NCBI GenBank assembly: GCA_038503035.1
Contig: JAVSML010021684.1
Location: 3,516 to 67,515, forward strand
Reading direction: 5' to 3'
Length of the DNA: 64,000 nt
Source: Crocodylus rhombifer
Taxonomy: Eukaryota; Chordata; Crocodylia; Crocodylidae
Shown here: positions 9,421 to 20,934 of the stretch, piece by piece
Layout: every line of letters begins with the position of its first letter
Position numbering within the stretch: the stretch's first letter is position 1
Notes under the pieces: generated by a model
The model's database searches: none
What the model was told of the DNA's origin: nothing
Seen by the model: only the letters and a program-made list of their open reading frames with translations
Position numbers and translations under genes: made by a program

Positions 9421-11930
9421 TCTAACATTCTGGTGTGCTGTTCCAGCGTTTATCTTTTCCCTCAGTGCTTTGTTAAACCGTTGGCTTCTGCCTCAATCCT
9501 GGAGTTATTTATTTTGGTTCCTCCAAGCACCTTGTCTCTACTGTTGCTGGATTTGCAAAAGTGATCTCAAGCCCTATGTGTAAGCAGATATCTGTTTAGC
9601 TAGATAGAGGATTTATCTTCCTACAGATGGCTCTTGAAACAGCCCATGAAACTTGGCTATGGCTTTTGTCTCGTGCCCTAAAGAGAAATGCAAAATTCCT
9701 CTGAACCCTTTTCTTAAGACTCAGATGGTGGGACTCTTGGCCCTGAGAATTGCTGTTCTTGGTGCAAATTGATGCTTCTGCCCTGTTGCCTCTTGCATTG
9801 GCAGATTGACTCAGTGCCTTCGCCGTGGTTCTTTCAATGCTCCAGGGTCCCCAGGAGAGGGTAGCATTGTACTTGGCAGTCAAGGAGGGATGGTGTATAT
9901 ATCTTAACATTACCATAGCTACCGTATTTCATACACTGAAGCCAAAACTCTTCTGCGAAGGTGCCAGCATTCCATCACTGCCTTTTATGCTGCCTGTATA
10001 CACCCTTTTATCAAATTGCTGTCTTGTGATAGACCGTACTCCTACATCAACCGTTCCCTGTATGGGGCAAAAAGGGGTTAAGTGTTTGAATTTCATAAGA
10101 CCAGAAATGTATGACAGAATGGATCATTGCACGTCACATTTTTTACTTTCTTCCTCTGTAACGTCTGCTTCTTGCCACCGTTGGAAATGGGATACTTGGC
10201 TACATGGATGTTTGGTTTGACCCAGTGTCATGGTTCTGATGTTCTTAGCTACTAAAGTTGGGGAAAAAATGTAGTCTCACTAAGATAAGAAACTGAAAAT
10301 CACTGGAATGAATAAACGCACTTTTATTTTTTCCTGTAAGAACTACGGGAGTAGGTAGTTGTTGAAGCATGTTAATGAGACCATATAAGGAAATTTGCAT
10401 TGCTTTTGGCTGTCTCATACCAGTTCTGTAGACAGGACTGTCTGCAGTGCTCCTTCTGGTACTGATCTCCATTGTTTTAAAAACAAGCTGTTTGAATAGG
10501 AATCTATAACATTTTTAACTAAATTGCAAGGTTTATTTGAATGTTCAGACGAAGACTGCATTAAGATGGATGTAAGAGTTTAAGTACATTGCAGGAATTT
10601 AGATGCAATATCTGTCATGGTTTTTCTCTTTTGAAACTATTGTCCAATTTATGCTATAGATGCAGGGAACTTTACTCTTTCTTGTGCTGACATTTTAATA
10701 ACTGTGCATTTATAATTAATGCATTAATGTATCTTACCTCACTGCTACTACATCCTGGCTGTATGGGTACTAGACTGGAAACAGACACCAACTTTGTGCC
10801 ACCATAAGTATCTATTGTTACAGCACAAGACCAAGCAAGCAGACATTCATGCCCCTTGTTGCACCACAAAAATTGTGGCAGCAACATGGGTAGTGTAAAT
10901 TCGTGTTACTTTTATGTAGTAGATGTCTGTTTGCTTTGGGGTAGGAGAATGCAGCCTGCTTGGAGTCACCTGTTGCCTGCCCTCTCCAGTTATACCCGGC
11001 CAAGCGCTCGTGGGGCTTTACATTGCTAGGGTGCACAGGATTGGGCCCCTGAAGCTCCAGGAGAATCTTCCCAGGTTCCCCTGTTTGCAGAGATGTGCCC
11101 TGGGAATAGCTTAGTTGGGAATTTCTTGGGCCTGCATATCATACTACCATGCCCTGACTTGGGGTGCAGCAGTGGGATACATGTACCAGTGGGATTCCCT
11201 GCTAGGAGCTTCCTAAGGTACATCTCTGCAAGTGGAAAAACCCAGGATTATCCCTTTTCAGAGACATCCCCCAGGTGTTGTCCTACAAGACTGGATAGAA
11301 GGTCACTGCTCCCGGGAACAGCAGGGGTCTGACTCTGCAGTACAATGGGTGATGTCTGTGTCACCCAATAAAACAGATTAGCTGTATGGTGGCATATCCC
11401 AGTATAGCTGAAATGCTTCATTTGGCCACAACCTAGTTAGCTCTTACAATTTGTCTCCTGCTCTCTGTTGCCATCTCTTTCCTGTCCCCACCCCCTCCAT
11501 TCCTATAGTTCACACAAAGAGCTCTTAGGTGTTTCTCCATCTTCTCAATCAGCTATGATATTGAATAGGATAGGAATGGTCACCCAAGAGACATAGCTGA
11601 TCCATTTTCATCATCCTAACCAGGTGCCCTGCTAACTGAAGTCATTACTGAATACAGAACAGTCTTATACTTGTTTTTTTGTAGGCCTGCCTCAGTTCCT
11701 AATTCAATCTCCTTCTCCAAACATCGTTCTGCCTTTCTGGACTCAACATTCAATACTATTTTTGAAGGAATTTAGCTATCTGAGTCTGTTCTTATTAAGG
11801 GCCCTGACACGCATTACATTTAAGACACTATAAAGGTGTTAATCACATCATATAGAATAACCTGGCCAGACATTAAAGCCAATTTGTGCCTTGATAATAT
11901 CGCAAACAAGCCACAGTGATATTCCACATA
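9421..11930. other. GTF2E2: Intron 2 sequence, largely unclassified
   Basis: No gene recognised. A short inverted repeat, TTTGCAGAGATGTGCC (about 11083) against GGTACATCTCTGCAAG (about 11215), suggests part of an old foldback or DNA element in 10900-11340. An AATAAA lies at about 11368 but with no gene upstream to use it. Confidence 0.4.
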
Positions 11931-12545
11931 TAATAGTCTCATAGTTGGTAGGGTTGGAAGGGACCTGAGCAGATCATCAAGTCCAACCCCCTGCCATGGG
12001 CAGGAAAGAGTACTGAGGTCAAATGACCCCAGCAAGCTGTACATCTAGCCTCTTCTTAAAGACCCCCCAGGGTAGGAACCAGCACCACTTCTCTTGGAAG
12101 TTGGTTCCAGATCCTAGCTGCCCTGACAGTGAAGTAGTGCCTCCTGATATCTAGCCTGAATCTACCCTCTGCCAGCTTGTGACCATTATTTTTTTGTCAC
12201 TCTGGGAGGTGCTCGCGGGAACAGGGACTCTCCCAATGCCTGCTAGTCCCCCATGACTAGTTTGTAAATGGCCACCAGATCCCTGCTCAGCCTTCTCTTT
12301 TGGAGGCTGAACAGATTCAGGTCCCTTAGCTTCTCCTCGTAGGGCCTGCCCTGCTGACCCCTGATCATGTGGGTGGCCTCCTCTGGACCCTCTCCATGTT
12401 GTCCACGTTCCTCCTGAAGTGCACCCCCCAGAACTGGGCGTTGTACTCCAACTGCAGCCTGACCAGTGTCACACAGAGGGGGAGGATCACCTCCTTGGAC
12501 CTGCTCATGATGCATCTGTGGGTTCATGTATGACAAGGTAGGGTT
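11931..12545 (-). mobile_element. CR1 LINE 3' end, minus strand
   Basis: The 3'-terminal signature GTAGGGTTGGAAGGGACCTG is at about 11947, followed by the AAGTCCAACCCCCTGCC phrase. Minus-strand translation at 12243-12536 gives the CR1 C-terminal block with THMIRGQQGRPYEEKLRDLN. The copy is strongly 5'-truncated. Confidence 0.85.
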
Positions 12546-12660
12546 GTCATCTGTGAATTTGAACAGGATACTGAGTATGTAGATGTCAGAGTGCCATGGG
12601 TATAAAGATTCTTAAGGTAGATAAAAATGGGAGCACCAAGCAGCTTCCTTCCTTTTAAAG

Positions 12661-13004
12661 CAGTGTGTTCAACCTTTTTTTAATAAGTGTGCCCCTGGTG
12701 GCTGGACATGAAGTGGGAGAGGTGGGGGGTGGTGGTAGCCGCATGCAGAGCATCGACAGCATTGGGTGGTTGGTGGTGCTGGTGGCCACCATGTGCAAGC
12801 TTCACCACCCCCCCCCCCCCCGCCAGCATTTGGCCAGCTAGATGGTACCTGTGTGGCCTGCAGAGGGGCAGTGCTGCCCTTGCTTCCCCCCACCTCTGCA
12901 GCCCTGCTCCTGGGAGGCAGAGGCATGGGGTAGTGGCACTCTGTCCCTGTCTACCTGTACATACCCCTAGGGCCTTCCCAAGTACTTCTGGTTGACAACC
13001 CCTG
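12661..13004 (+). mobile_element. hAT-like non-autonomous element
   Basis: Starts CAGTGTGTTCAACC and ends GGTTGACAACCCCTG. Flanking 8-mers TTTTAAAG (12653-12660) and CTTTAGAG (13005-13012) agree at 6 of 8 positions. The GC-rich interior includes a poly-C run; no transposase. Confidence 0.6.
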
Positions 13005-13311
13005 CTTTAGAGAGAAAACCGGGTGGCTGAGTAACAGGAACAAAGAATAGTGAAGAGTTCCACTTAATTGGTTTTGTTTGCTCAACCATATTAAAACTTG
13101 AGACACTCCGGTTCTAGAGTCCAGTTGAAAGATAGGGTATTCAGTTGCCCAGGGAGCATAGGAAGCTTTCTTGTGACCGTAGCTAGCTTCTGCATAATGG
13201 GATTGTTGGAAAAGAATCTTATCCCTGTGATTAAAGTAAATGATTTAAGAAAATGGATTTAGTATTATGACAAATGTTAGAAATAGTACAAGGAAAATTT
13301 GGATATTAGAA

Positions 13312-13930
13312 CAGGGGCGGACCAAGTCCAGCCCATGGCCGGCAGTGGACTCCATTTCCCAGCAGCCTCTGCCAGAATGGCTGGGGCTGGTCTCCATGGA
13401 GACCCCAGCCGTGCCTGCACTGTGATAGCGCAAGGCTAGGGTTGCCTTGAAGACCAGCCCCAGCCATGCGGGCAGGGCAGGGGGCTACTCTGGGCCTGCT
13501 CCAGAGCTGCTGTGATCTTGTGGCAGATCTTGTGGTAGCTTGGGCTGGGGCCAGAGCAGGGGTACACAGGCAGCGTTTCACAGCAATAACGTGGCTCCTT
13601 GCAGTGGTGACCCTGGTCCTAAGCTGGGGCAGAGCCGCAATTTACTGCCTGTAAACCCCTGCCCAGAGTGTGCAGGCTGCAGATCATGGCTCTGCCCTGG
13701 CACCGAGCTGCCCCCACTGCAAGATCCCAGCAGTTCCATAGCACCCCCCTGCCCTACTACCCAGCCTGGCAGCACAGCTGGGGCTGGTCTCCAAGGCAAC
13801 CCCAGCCTTGAGCTATCACAGTGCAGGTGTGGCTGGGGTTGCCATGGAGACCAGGCCCAGCCATGTGGGCAGGGGCTGCTGGGAAATGGAGTCCAGCTGC
13901 TGGCAAGATCCACCATTTTGCCCACCCCTG
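13312..13930 (+). mobile_element. hAT-like non-autonomous element with internal inverted symmetry
   Basis: Starts CAGGGGCGGACCAAG and ends TTTTGCCCACCCCTG. Inside, the phrase GACTCCATTTCCCAGCAGC near the left end recurs as its reverse complement near the right end, and GGGTTGCC(TT/AT)G blocks repeat, so the element can fold back. Flanks TATTAGAA and TATGAGCG agree at 5 of 8, a decayed duplication at best. Confidence 0.6.
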
Positions 13931-14328
13931 TATGAGCGCATCTGTTAAATGACAAAAGTTGAATAAAAGCACTCATTAATTGCCAGGGTGTTCCATTAAT
14001 TGTGGTAGAACTCAGCTAGGTTATGAAGAATTACAGAAATCACTTTATTTTTTTCTATTTGAAACTGAAATAATTCTTTGCCTAAGATGTGTTGAGGATG
14101 GGGAAATTGTCTTTTCTCAAGAGAGAAGTGACCCACGTAAATTTCCAAGTGTCTTTATAAAACTGTATATGAATGTGAAAATTTCTCATCTGGCTTCCAT
14201 TTATATAATTACATCAAGTCCAAATTCATATAAAGACTGGAAGTGGCAGTGCTCAGCATTGCCTTGCCTGACTTGGTACCTGGCTTTTAGAGCTGAATGT
14301 CATATCTTGAGTTAAGGCAACCAGGACT

Positions 14329-14600
14329 TGCAGTAAAGATTATATCTTTTATTAGACCAACAAGACTTTTGCAAAAAAAATCTTTTAATTGCAGGCTTTC
14401 AGACACAAACACCTTTCATCAGGCATTGGAAAAAAGATTGTAAAAGTTCTTCTGGGTAGAAATGAAAGTTCATATTTCATAGGATTTCACAGAGGAGTCA
14501 ATAGATGGCAAACTCCTCTGGGCAGTCAGTTCAGAGCTGTTATGGAGCCTCTCGCCATTACCTTGAAACAAAGGCAGGAGCAGGATCTTGGGTTTTAGGT
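14329..14600. repeat. Foldback repeat, partial copy of the 52240-52490 family
   Basis: TATCTTTTATTAGACCAACA, then the GCAGGCTTTCAGACACAAAC arm and CATCAGGCATTGG, are shared almost base for base with 52240-52400, including the following AGATTGTAAAAGTTCTTCTG region. The right arm of the foldback is missing here. Confidence 0.7.
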
Positions 14601-16740
14601 GGTCACAGTTGCCTCTTGCTTGGGAAAATATGAGCACCCGAGGCCACTGGCAGACATTTAGTTGTACAGTTGGGTTCTGAAGAATTTGTCCCAAATCCCC
14701 AGGATCGCATATCCTGCTATGCTAGATGTGATCAATGTGGCAGCATTTTGGAGCATTTGCAGGAGTAAAATTCTAGATGCCTAAAGATTTTTACTGATGG
14801 AAGCATAGGTGTCTTTGACCTTTCAGATGCCTAAAGGGATTTCTGTGGAAGTTAGAAAAGGCCAGAATAAAAAAAACCCCGCCTTGTATTTGTAGTAGAA
14901 GGTGAAGTTCCTTCGATCCTGTGGGAGTGCTTTCCTCAGTCTTAAGTGAACCCCTGAAAAAATTGTTTTGTATGTTGGGAAGCTTCATGCTTACTGTGTC
15001 TGAAGGGTAAAGTTGCTTACCCTGGTCTCAGACCTCTCCTCTGCATTTTATTGTGGCTTTCTGTAGAATATTAGGTCAACTTCAAGGGAAGTTCGTATTG
15101 ATGGTTTTGGTCCAGGGTATTTAAAAGAGGTTAAAGCATGAATATTGGTCAACAACTCTGCTTTTCTAATACAGTGGAACTCTATGTTAAGAGTTAATTT
15201 TGTCTGTGCAGGAGACAAATTTATTGATATCCAAAACTGTGGAATTAATTTCTCCAGAAACCAAGGACCATGACAGATGTCGTCATCTGCTGTCAAGTGC
15301 ATGACATATGTGCATGTACAGCAAGCAAATAAAAAGACATGCTACTGTATGTGTTTCTTCCCCAGGGGGAGAATAAGAGAACCATCTCTCACACGTCCGT
15401 TGTTCACATCATTGAATGGATTCTTGGAAGGTGCTTACTTAAAAAGGTGATGAGCATTATATAATGACCTATGTGGAGCATGACTAGAGACAGAATTGAT
15501 CCTTGTGGGAATCGATAAGTGAGAAAGGAGGTCTTAGTGATAGGAAACTGCTCTTCCACCACTATTAAGGTATGTTATTTACCTTAATAGTGGTGGAAGA
15601 GCAGTTTCCTACCTAACAGGAAGGACTTGTTATTTTGCCTTTCCCCAGGAGGTCTGCCATATTTTTCAAGGAAGACAAAATTATATCCTGCCTAAATGCT
15701 GCAGAGGGGTCTAGGAGAATAGAAGGTGGGAAGATACCTATGCTTAGTGACAGCATGAGATGTCCATTAATGTAACAAAAGTGGCTTTCATTACATGTCT
15801 TGGTTTCAATCCAGATTGCTTTGGGTCTAGGTAGACATTCGCTTCATCTAGTTCAGTTTTCATTTGGTTTTTGACTGGCTCAGTAACAGAATGGTTTTCA
15901 AAGCAGGTGGTAATTTTAGCTATGACAGATGTATTCAGTCTGGGATTTTTCAGTATTTGGTTATTCTACTGCATGGTTCAGGAAGAAAATTCTTTCTTTG
16001 GATGTGATGGTTTAGTTAATTCAGTCATGAGTAGCAGCAGTTGCTTTTGCTTTTCTTACCATCCCAGAAAGGCAGAAGTAGTATCAGCTAGCATCCAGAA
16101 TTTTTTGAGTGAATGTGCTAAACTGCAGGTATACTTCATCAGTGGGCCAGAGATATTATGGCTAGTGACCTAGATACAGGACTTAAGATGCCATCGAGGC
16201 TATGGACAAACAAAACAGTTATACCATTTAAGAAGCACGGTGGGGGAAAGAATTACTGCTAGCAAGCACATGTCAGCTGCTACACATTTTTTAGTGTGTG
16301 GCTTGTTTGGTTTTTTTTTCCCCCCTTCAGGCCCCATCTTGCAGTGAATTAAATAATTTAAGGACAAATAGTTGATTTTAATTGTAAATTTTTACAGTTT
16401 AGCTTCCAATTACTATGGGATAGATTGGGCAGAGAAAACAATTGTAGCTGATTCAGCTAAGTTCCTGCAACTTTTCAGGAACTGAAATTATTGGGAAACT
16501 AGACTGGGAAGGAGACGCGCACCTTACAAGTTGTCCTTATTGGAGGATACCAATACATGCTGGTACTTTGCAGCTCTTATGGCTACAGAATCATATAGAC
16601 CTACAAGTATAGCAGAATTACACTAAATGTAACCCTACTTCATTCAGAGTCAAAGGATGATTTAATTAATTTGTTTTGATTTGTCTTTGTGCATATGTAG
16701 CAGCACTGGGCAACCAAGCAAAGATAGAAGTTATAAGTGC
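14601..16740. other. GTF2E2: Intron 2 sequence, unclassified, containing a perfect palindrome
   Basis: No gene recognised; short frames on both strands have no recognisable motifs. The notable structure is the perfect inverted repeat at 15541-15611, listed separately. Confidence 0.4.
15541..15611. repeat. Perfect 32-bp inverted repeat with 7-base loop
   Basis: The arm at 15541-15572 is followed by a 7-base loop (TGTTATT, 15573-15579) and then by its exact reverse complement at 15580-15611. I checked every base of the arms against the printed sequence. No target-site duplication or known TIR motif flanks it. Confidence 0.9.
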
Positions 16741-16748
16741 TTCTACAT

Positions 16749-17022
16749 CTGTGATTCTCAACCAGGGTGCTGGGGCACCATGGGGTGCTGTGAGATCTTT
16801 TGAAGGGTGCTGCAATGTGTGAGGAGATAAGCGGGTGCTAAGAGAGAAATGCAGTTTTAGGCTTAGGCTTATTCCTGCCTTGTTACTGTTCTGTCTCCAC
16901 TGTCCTACCCCTCTGCAAGGAGGTAAGCACTGTAATAAATACATTAGTTCTTGAAATGGGGGAAAAGTTATGGAGGGTTGTCTCAAGTCAAACAAGGGAT
17001 GCCTTGAGTCCAAAAAACTTGA
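16749..17022 (+). mobile_element. hAT-like (CTGTGATTCTCAACC) element
   Basis: Begins CTGTGATTCTCAACCAGGGT and then has repeated GGGTGCTG phrases, the pattern of Charlie/MER5-type elements; the end near 17022 reads AACTTGAAAACC. A related fragment begins near 63377. Boundaries are approximate. Confidence 0.5.
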
Positions 17023-17126
17023 AAACCTTTTTGTGTTCTATACAGATACTAGAAGTCTAAATAAGATGGATTAATCAGAATGCCTGGTATTGAATGGTGA
17101 CTCTGACATAACAGGCATCTCAGATT

Positions 17127-17240
17127 TCATAGATTCACAGATATTAGGGGCTGGAAGGGACCTTAAAAGATCACTGAGTCCAGCTCCCCTGCACTTGGAC
17201 AGGAAGGACTGCTGAGGTCTGCCCAGCAAGGTGGGTGTCA
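17127..17240 (-). mobile_element. CR1 LINE 3'-end fragment, minus strand
   Basis: TTTCATAGATTCACAGAT, then GGGGCTGGAAGGGACCTT and GAGTCCAGCTCCCCTGC: the diagnostic CR1 3' terminus in reverse orientation, with little else retained. Confidence 0.8.
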
Positions 17241-17384
17241 AGACACTCTGGTAGAAAAATGATACTGTTATGCAGGGTTACAAATTGTATATGGGAGTGA
17301 CAGTAGAACATGGAGGTGGCGGAATGGCACTTTAAGGATAGCATGAACAGTAACACTGAAAATCTTATCTAAAAGAGAAACTAT

Positions 17385-19021
17385 CATAGAATCTCTCTAG
17401 ATAGAAATTTCATACTTGAAAAGAAGAAACATAGCAATAGGATTGTACTACTGACCACCTGATCAGGAAGGCAAATATGATTGTGAAATGCTGAGGAAGA
17501 CTAGAAAAGCTACAATAGTGAGACAGACAGTTATGGAAAACTTCAGCTATCCTCTCATAGACTGGATAAACAAACACCTCAGAGTGATACAGAGATAAAA
17601 TTTCTGGATGTAATAAATGATTGCTTTCTAGAAGAACTTGTGTTGGAAACTACAAGAGGAAAAACAATTCTAGGCTTAATCCTGAGTAACACACAAGACC
17701 TGACTCGAGATGTATATGTAGGTGAGGCGCTCTATAACAGCAGCCATAACATTCAGCATCTTAGCAGGAGAGAATAAGCTGAAAAAACAACCACCATGTA
17801 AATATACAACTTCGAGAAGGGAAATTACACAAAAATGAAGAAGGTAGAAGTTAAAGGACCGGTCAGAAACATAAGACCTTCAGGCAGCCTGGAAGCTGTT
17901 GGTTTAAAAAAAAAAAAAAAAAGTTAGAGGCTCAGGAAAAGTATATGCTACAAGTCAAAAAGAGTACCAAACAGTACAGTACAAAACCTACAGTGTTAAG
18001 GATGTTATCAAAGACAAAAAGGGTATTCTGGAAATGGAAGGTATCCCCAAATGAAGAGACGAAAGTATACTTTTCACAAACCCTGTTAAGTCAAGGCCAC
18101 AAAAGAAGTCTAGGAGTGTCTTGCTAAAGATGCTGAAGCTAATAGTAAAAACTTTTTAAATATACCAGAAGCAGAAAGCCAGCAGGAGAATTGGTGGGAA
18201 TATTAGATAGCTAAGGTATAAAAGGTGTACTTCAGGATTATAGGGCTATCACAGAGAAGTTAAATGAATTCATTGCATGAGTGTTTTACTGCAGAAGATA
18301 CTGGAGGAATTTCCACATGAGATCAGTTATTCCTAGCTGGTAGGCCTCAGGAGTTGCATCATGTTACAGTGAAAGTAGAGGATGTTTTGGATCAAATTTG
18401 ATAAATTAAACAAGAAGAAGTTGCTGGGACTGGCAGTATTCACCTGAGAGTTCTGATGGAATTCTGATATAAAATTGCAAAGTTGTTGGTGATACTATAT
18501 AAGCTATCTTTACAAATAGTCTCTGTGTTGGAGGACTGGTGGATTGCCAACGTAACACTCATCTTCAAAAAGGATTCCAGAGGTTATCCTGGGTCATGCA
18601 GACTCACTTCCATGGCCTTGACAAGTTGGTAGAATCTATAAGAATAAAATGGGCAGTCATGTGGACAGATATGAAATACTGGGGAAGAGTTAGCATGGTT
18701 TTCATAAAGGGAAACCCCCCCTCTCCATTCTTCTAGAGTTCTTTGGACGTGTTAATAAACAAGTGGACAGTGGGGATTCTCATAATGTTTAGATTCTCAA
18801 AAAGCTTTTGACAAAGGCTTTAAAAAAAACAGAATTGCCATGGGATTGGAGGGAAAGTTCATTTGTCGATAAAGAACTGGAGATCTGTGGTGGTTTGTTC
18901 AATGCTTTCATCAATGACTTGTAAATAGGAGTGCACAGTGAAATCTCCCGAATTTGCAGGTAGTACTAAGTTATTCTGGGTAGTCAGATCCCAAACTGAC
19001 AGACAGGAGTTACAGAAGGAT
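17385..19021 (+). mobile_element. Old CR1/L3-like LINE, plus strand, 5' segment
   Basis: Degenerate coding sequence in LINE order: end of the endonuclease domain (about 17550-17790, phrases matching NSFLVETTRGKTILGLILS-type LINE text), then the RT region with ATCTTCAAAAAGG at about 18561 and TCTCAAAAAGCTTTTGACAAAGGC at about 18795. Stops are frequent in all frames. The element resumes after an insertion at 19022-19945. Confidence 0.6.
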
Positions 19022-19945
19022 CTCTGGGCCTTGATACAGATTAATTTTAGGTGAATTGTGGATTAATCCCTGGATTGTCTACACATTAACACAAGAAACT
19101 AGTTTTAATCACTCTTTGTGTGACTTAGTTATGCAACTCCAGGCTGGGTTCATGTTTGATCTGTGTTACCCAGCTTGTGTAACACTCTCCTCTTCCCCTC
19201 CCCCCCTGGATTGGGCTACCAGCTGCCACCTCTGTCCCCTAACAATACAGTTCAGTCTACTATCCCCTTGGGTCCCATCCTGGCCTACTTGTGGCTGCTA
19301 GTGCTGACTTAGGAGAGCAGGCAAGAAAGGGAAACCCACCTGCCTAGCCCCTGCCTCTACTGCTGCTGTCAGGGCTGCACCCAGCTCAGAGGAGAGCAGC
19401 AGCCTGGTGGTGGCAGAATGGGCATTGGGAACCAGGCGGATAGGTCGATTCTTCTTTGTTTGCACCAGCAGCCAGGGGGAAGTTGGGGTGGGGGGAAGCC
19501 CACAGGAGCAGGGGGGAAGCCATTAGCCCAGATTAGCTCATTGCCCCCCTGAATCAGGCCTGCCACCCACCCACATTGGCCCTGCTATCTGGCTACCCCA
19601 CCACCACCCCTGATCTCTGCTTCCCCTGTCCTGGCTTATCCTGGGGAGCAGGATCCTGGGGAACTTGCTGGCCTGGCCACTGTCACTTTCTGCAGTGAGC
19701 AGGCAGGTGAAAGAAGCTGGGGCACATGAGATGGGGGGCATAAGTGAGCCCCAGGTGTGGGTCAGGGACTAGAGGGAGCCACAGGGGGGAAAGCCCAAAA
19801 AGGGAGTGGGGGGGATTCTTATCTTTCAGACCTCAAGGCCCCTGCTGGCTTGAACATGTGACTGCTCCAGACTTGAGCTAGCACTAACACTGATCAACAC
19901 TCAAGCAGCTCAAAGTGCAATGTGTAACCTGGCCTTCACAGAGAT
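19022..19945. mobile_element. Insertion interrupting the LINE, probable non-autonomous DNA element
   Basis: LINE text breaks after AGAAGGATCTCT and resumes at GAGATCTCACAAAGC, so the 0.9 kb between is an insertion. It has ATTGTCTACACATTAACACA near its left side and a GC-rich core, as in hAT-type elements, but I could not match terminal inverted repeats. The boundaries come only from the LINE break. Confidence 0.4.
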
Positions 19946-20640
19946 CTCACAAAGCTACAGTGGGCAAAAATAATGGCAGATGAATTTCAGTGTTGACAAA
20001 TGTAAGGTAACGCACATGGGGAAAATAAGCTCACCTAGACATATCATAGCTCAGAACCCAGCACTGTATTCGGGAAAGAGACTGTGAAGTTGTTGTAGAC
20101 AGTTTTGTGAAAATATCAGCCCAATGTGTAGTAGCAAACAAAAAAACTAGTAAAATGTTGGCCATAAATAAGAATGCAATTGAAAATGTGAGGGAAAATA
20201 TTATCATGCCATTATACAAATCCATGGTTCACCCACATCTTTAATACTGTGTATAGTTCTGGTTTCTGCATCTCAAAAAGGATGTGGAATTGGAAGAGCT
20301 GCAGAGAAGGGCAACCAAGCTGATCAGGGGCGTGGAGCAGCTGCCATACTAGGAGAGACTAGAAAGGCTAGGACTTAAGTTTTGAAAGGAAAAGGATGAT
20401 AGGTGGCAGGGGGGTATAATTAGAAGTCTATAAAACCATGAAGAGCATAGACAAAGTGAATAGGGAATTATTATTTGCTAATCCCAGAATACTAGTATTA
20501 GGGGGCACCCACCAAAATTAACAGGAGACCGGCTTAAACCTGAAAATAGTTTTTCATGCAGCACACAGTTAGCTTATGAAGCTTGTTACCCCAGGAGGTT
20601 GTAGAGGCAGATAGTCATTGTTTTTGTCGTGCTCCATTAT
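19946..20640 (+). mobile_element. Old CR1/L3-like LINE, 3' segment after insertion
   Basis: Continues the 17385 element: TGGCAGATGAATTTCA, then GACAAATGTAAGGTAACGCA, TACTGTGTATAGTTCTGG and CCAGGAGGTTGTAGAGGCAG, the normal order of LINE text after the RT core. Heavily mutated. Confidence 0.6.
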
Positions 20641-20830
20641 TGCCCCCCTCATCACCTGTCCCACCACTGCCTCCAGTACTTGGGAAACTAATATAAAATG
20701 ATCCCGCAATAATAAGATTCCATACATGGACAGTTATAATAAGTTTATACATTTTTCCATGTATAGAATCTAATTATTGGGGGCTTGTCTTAAACTCAGG
20801 GTTGTCTTGTATTTGGGTAAATATGGTATG
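20641..20830. repeat. Hairpin-forming MITE-like repeat, copy 1
   Basis: AAGATTCCATACATGG at about 20716 and CCATGTATAGAATCTAAT at about 20758 are imperfect reverse complements around a short AT-rich spacer. They are followed by TATTGGGGGCTTGTCTTAAA and an end TTGGGTAAATATGGTAT. Other copies are at 50520-50730 and 60160-60290. This resembles the hairpin-capable MITEs described from crocodilians (Chompy-type), but family identity was not tested. Confidence 0.6.
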
Positions 20831-20934
20831 TCATTATACTTTCATTAGAAGGCTGTTCCATTTTAAGAGCTGTGGATGGAAATAGTTGTGAGTTACAAGT
20901 TGAAACTAATGCCCCAACTTCAATATAGTTGGAT

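Noticed and set aside
11341..11380. AATAAA near 11368 as a transcript end
   Set aside because: No exon or gene-like sequence precedes it on the plus strand, and GTF2E2 clearly continues to exons 33 kb further on.
15541..15611. Calling the perfect palindrome a microRNA gene
   Set aside because: Animal pre-microRNAs normally contain mismatches and bulges; perfect arms with a 7-base loop and no known seed identity do not support that call. Kept as a structural finding only.
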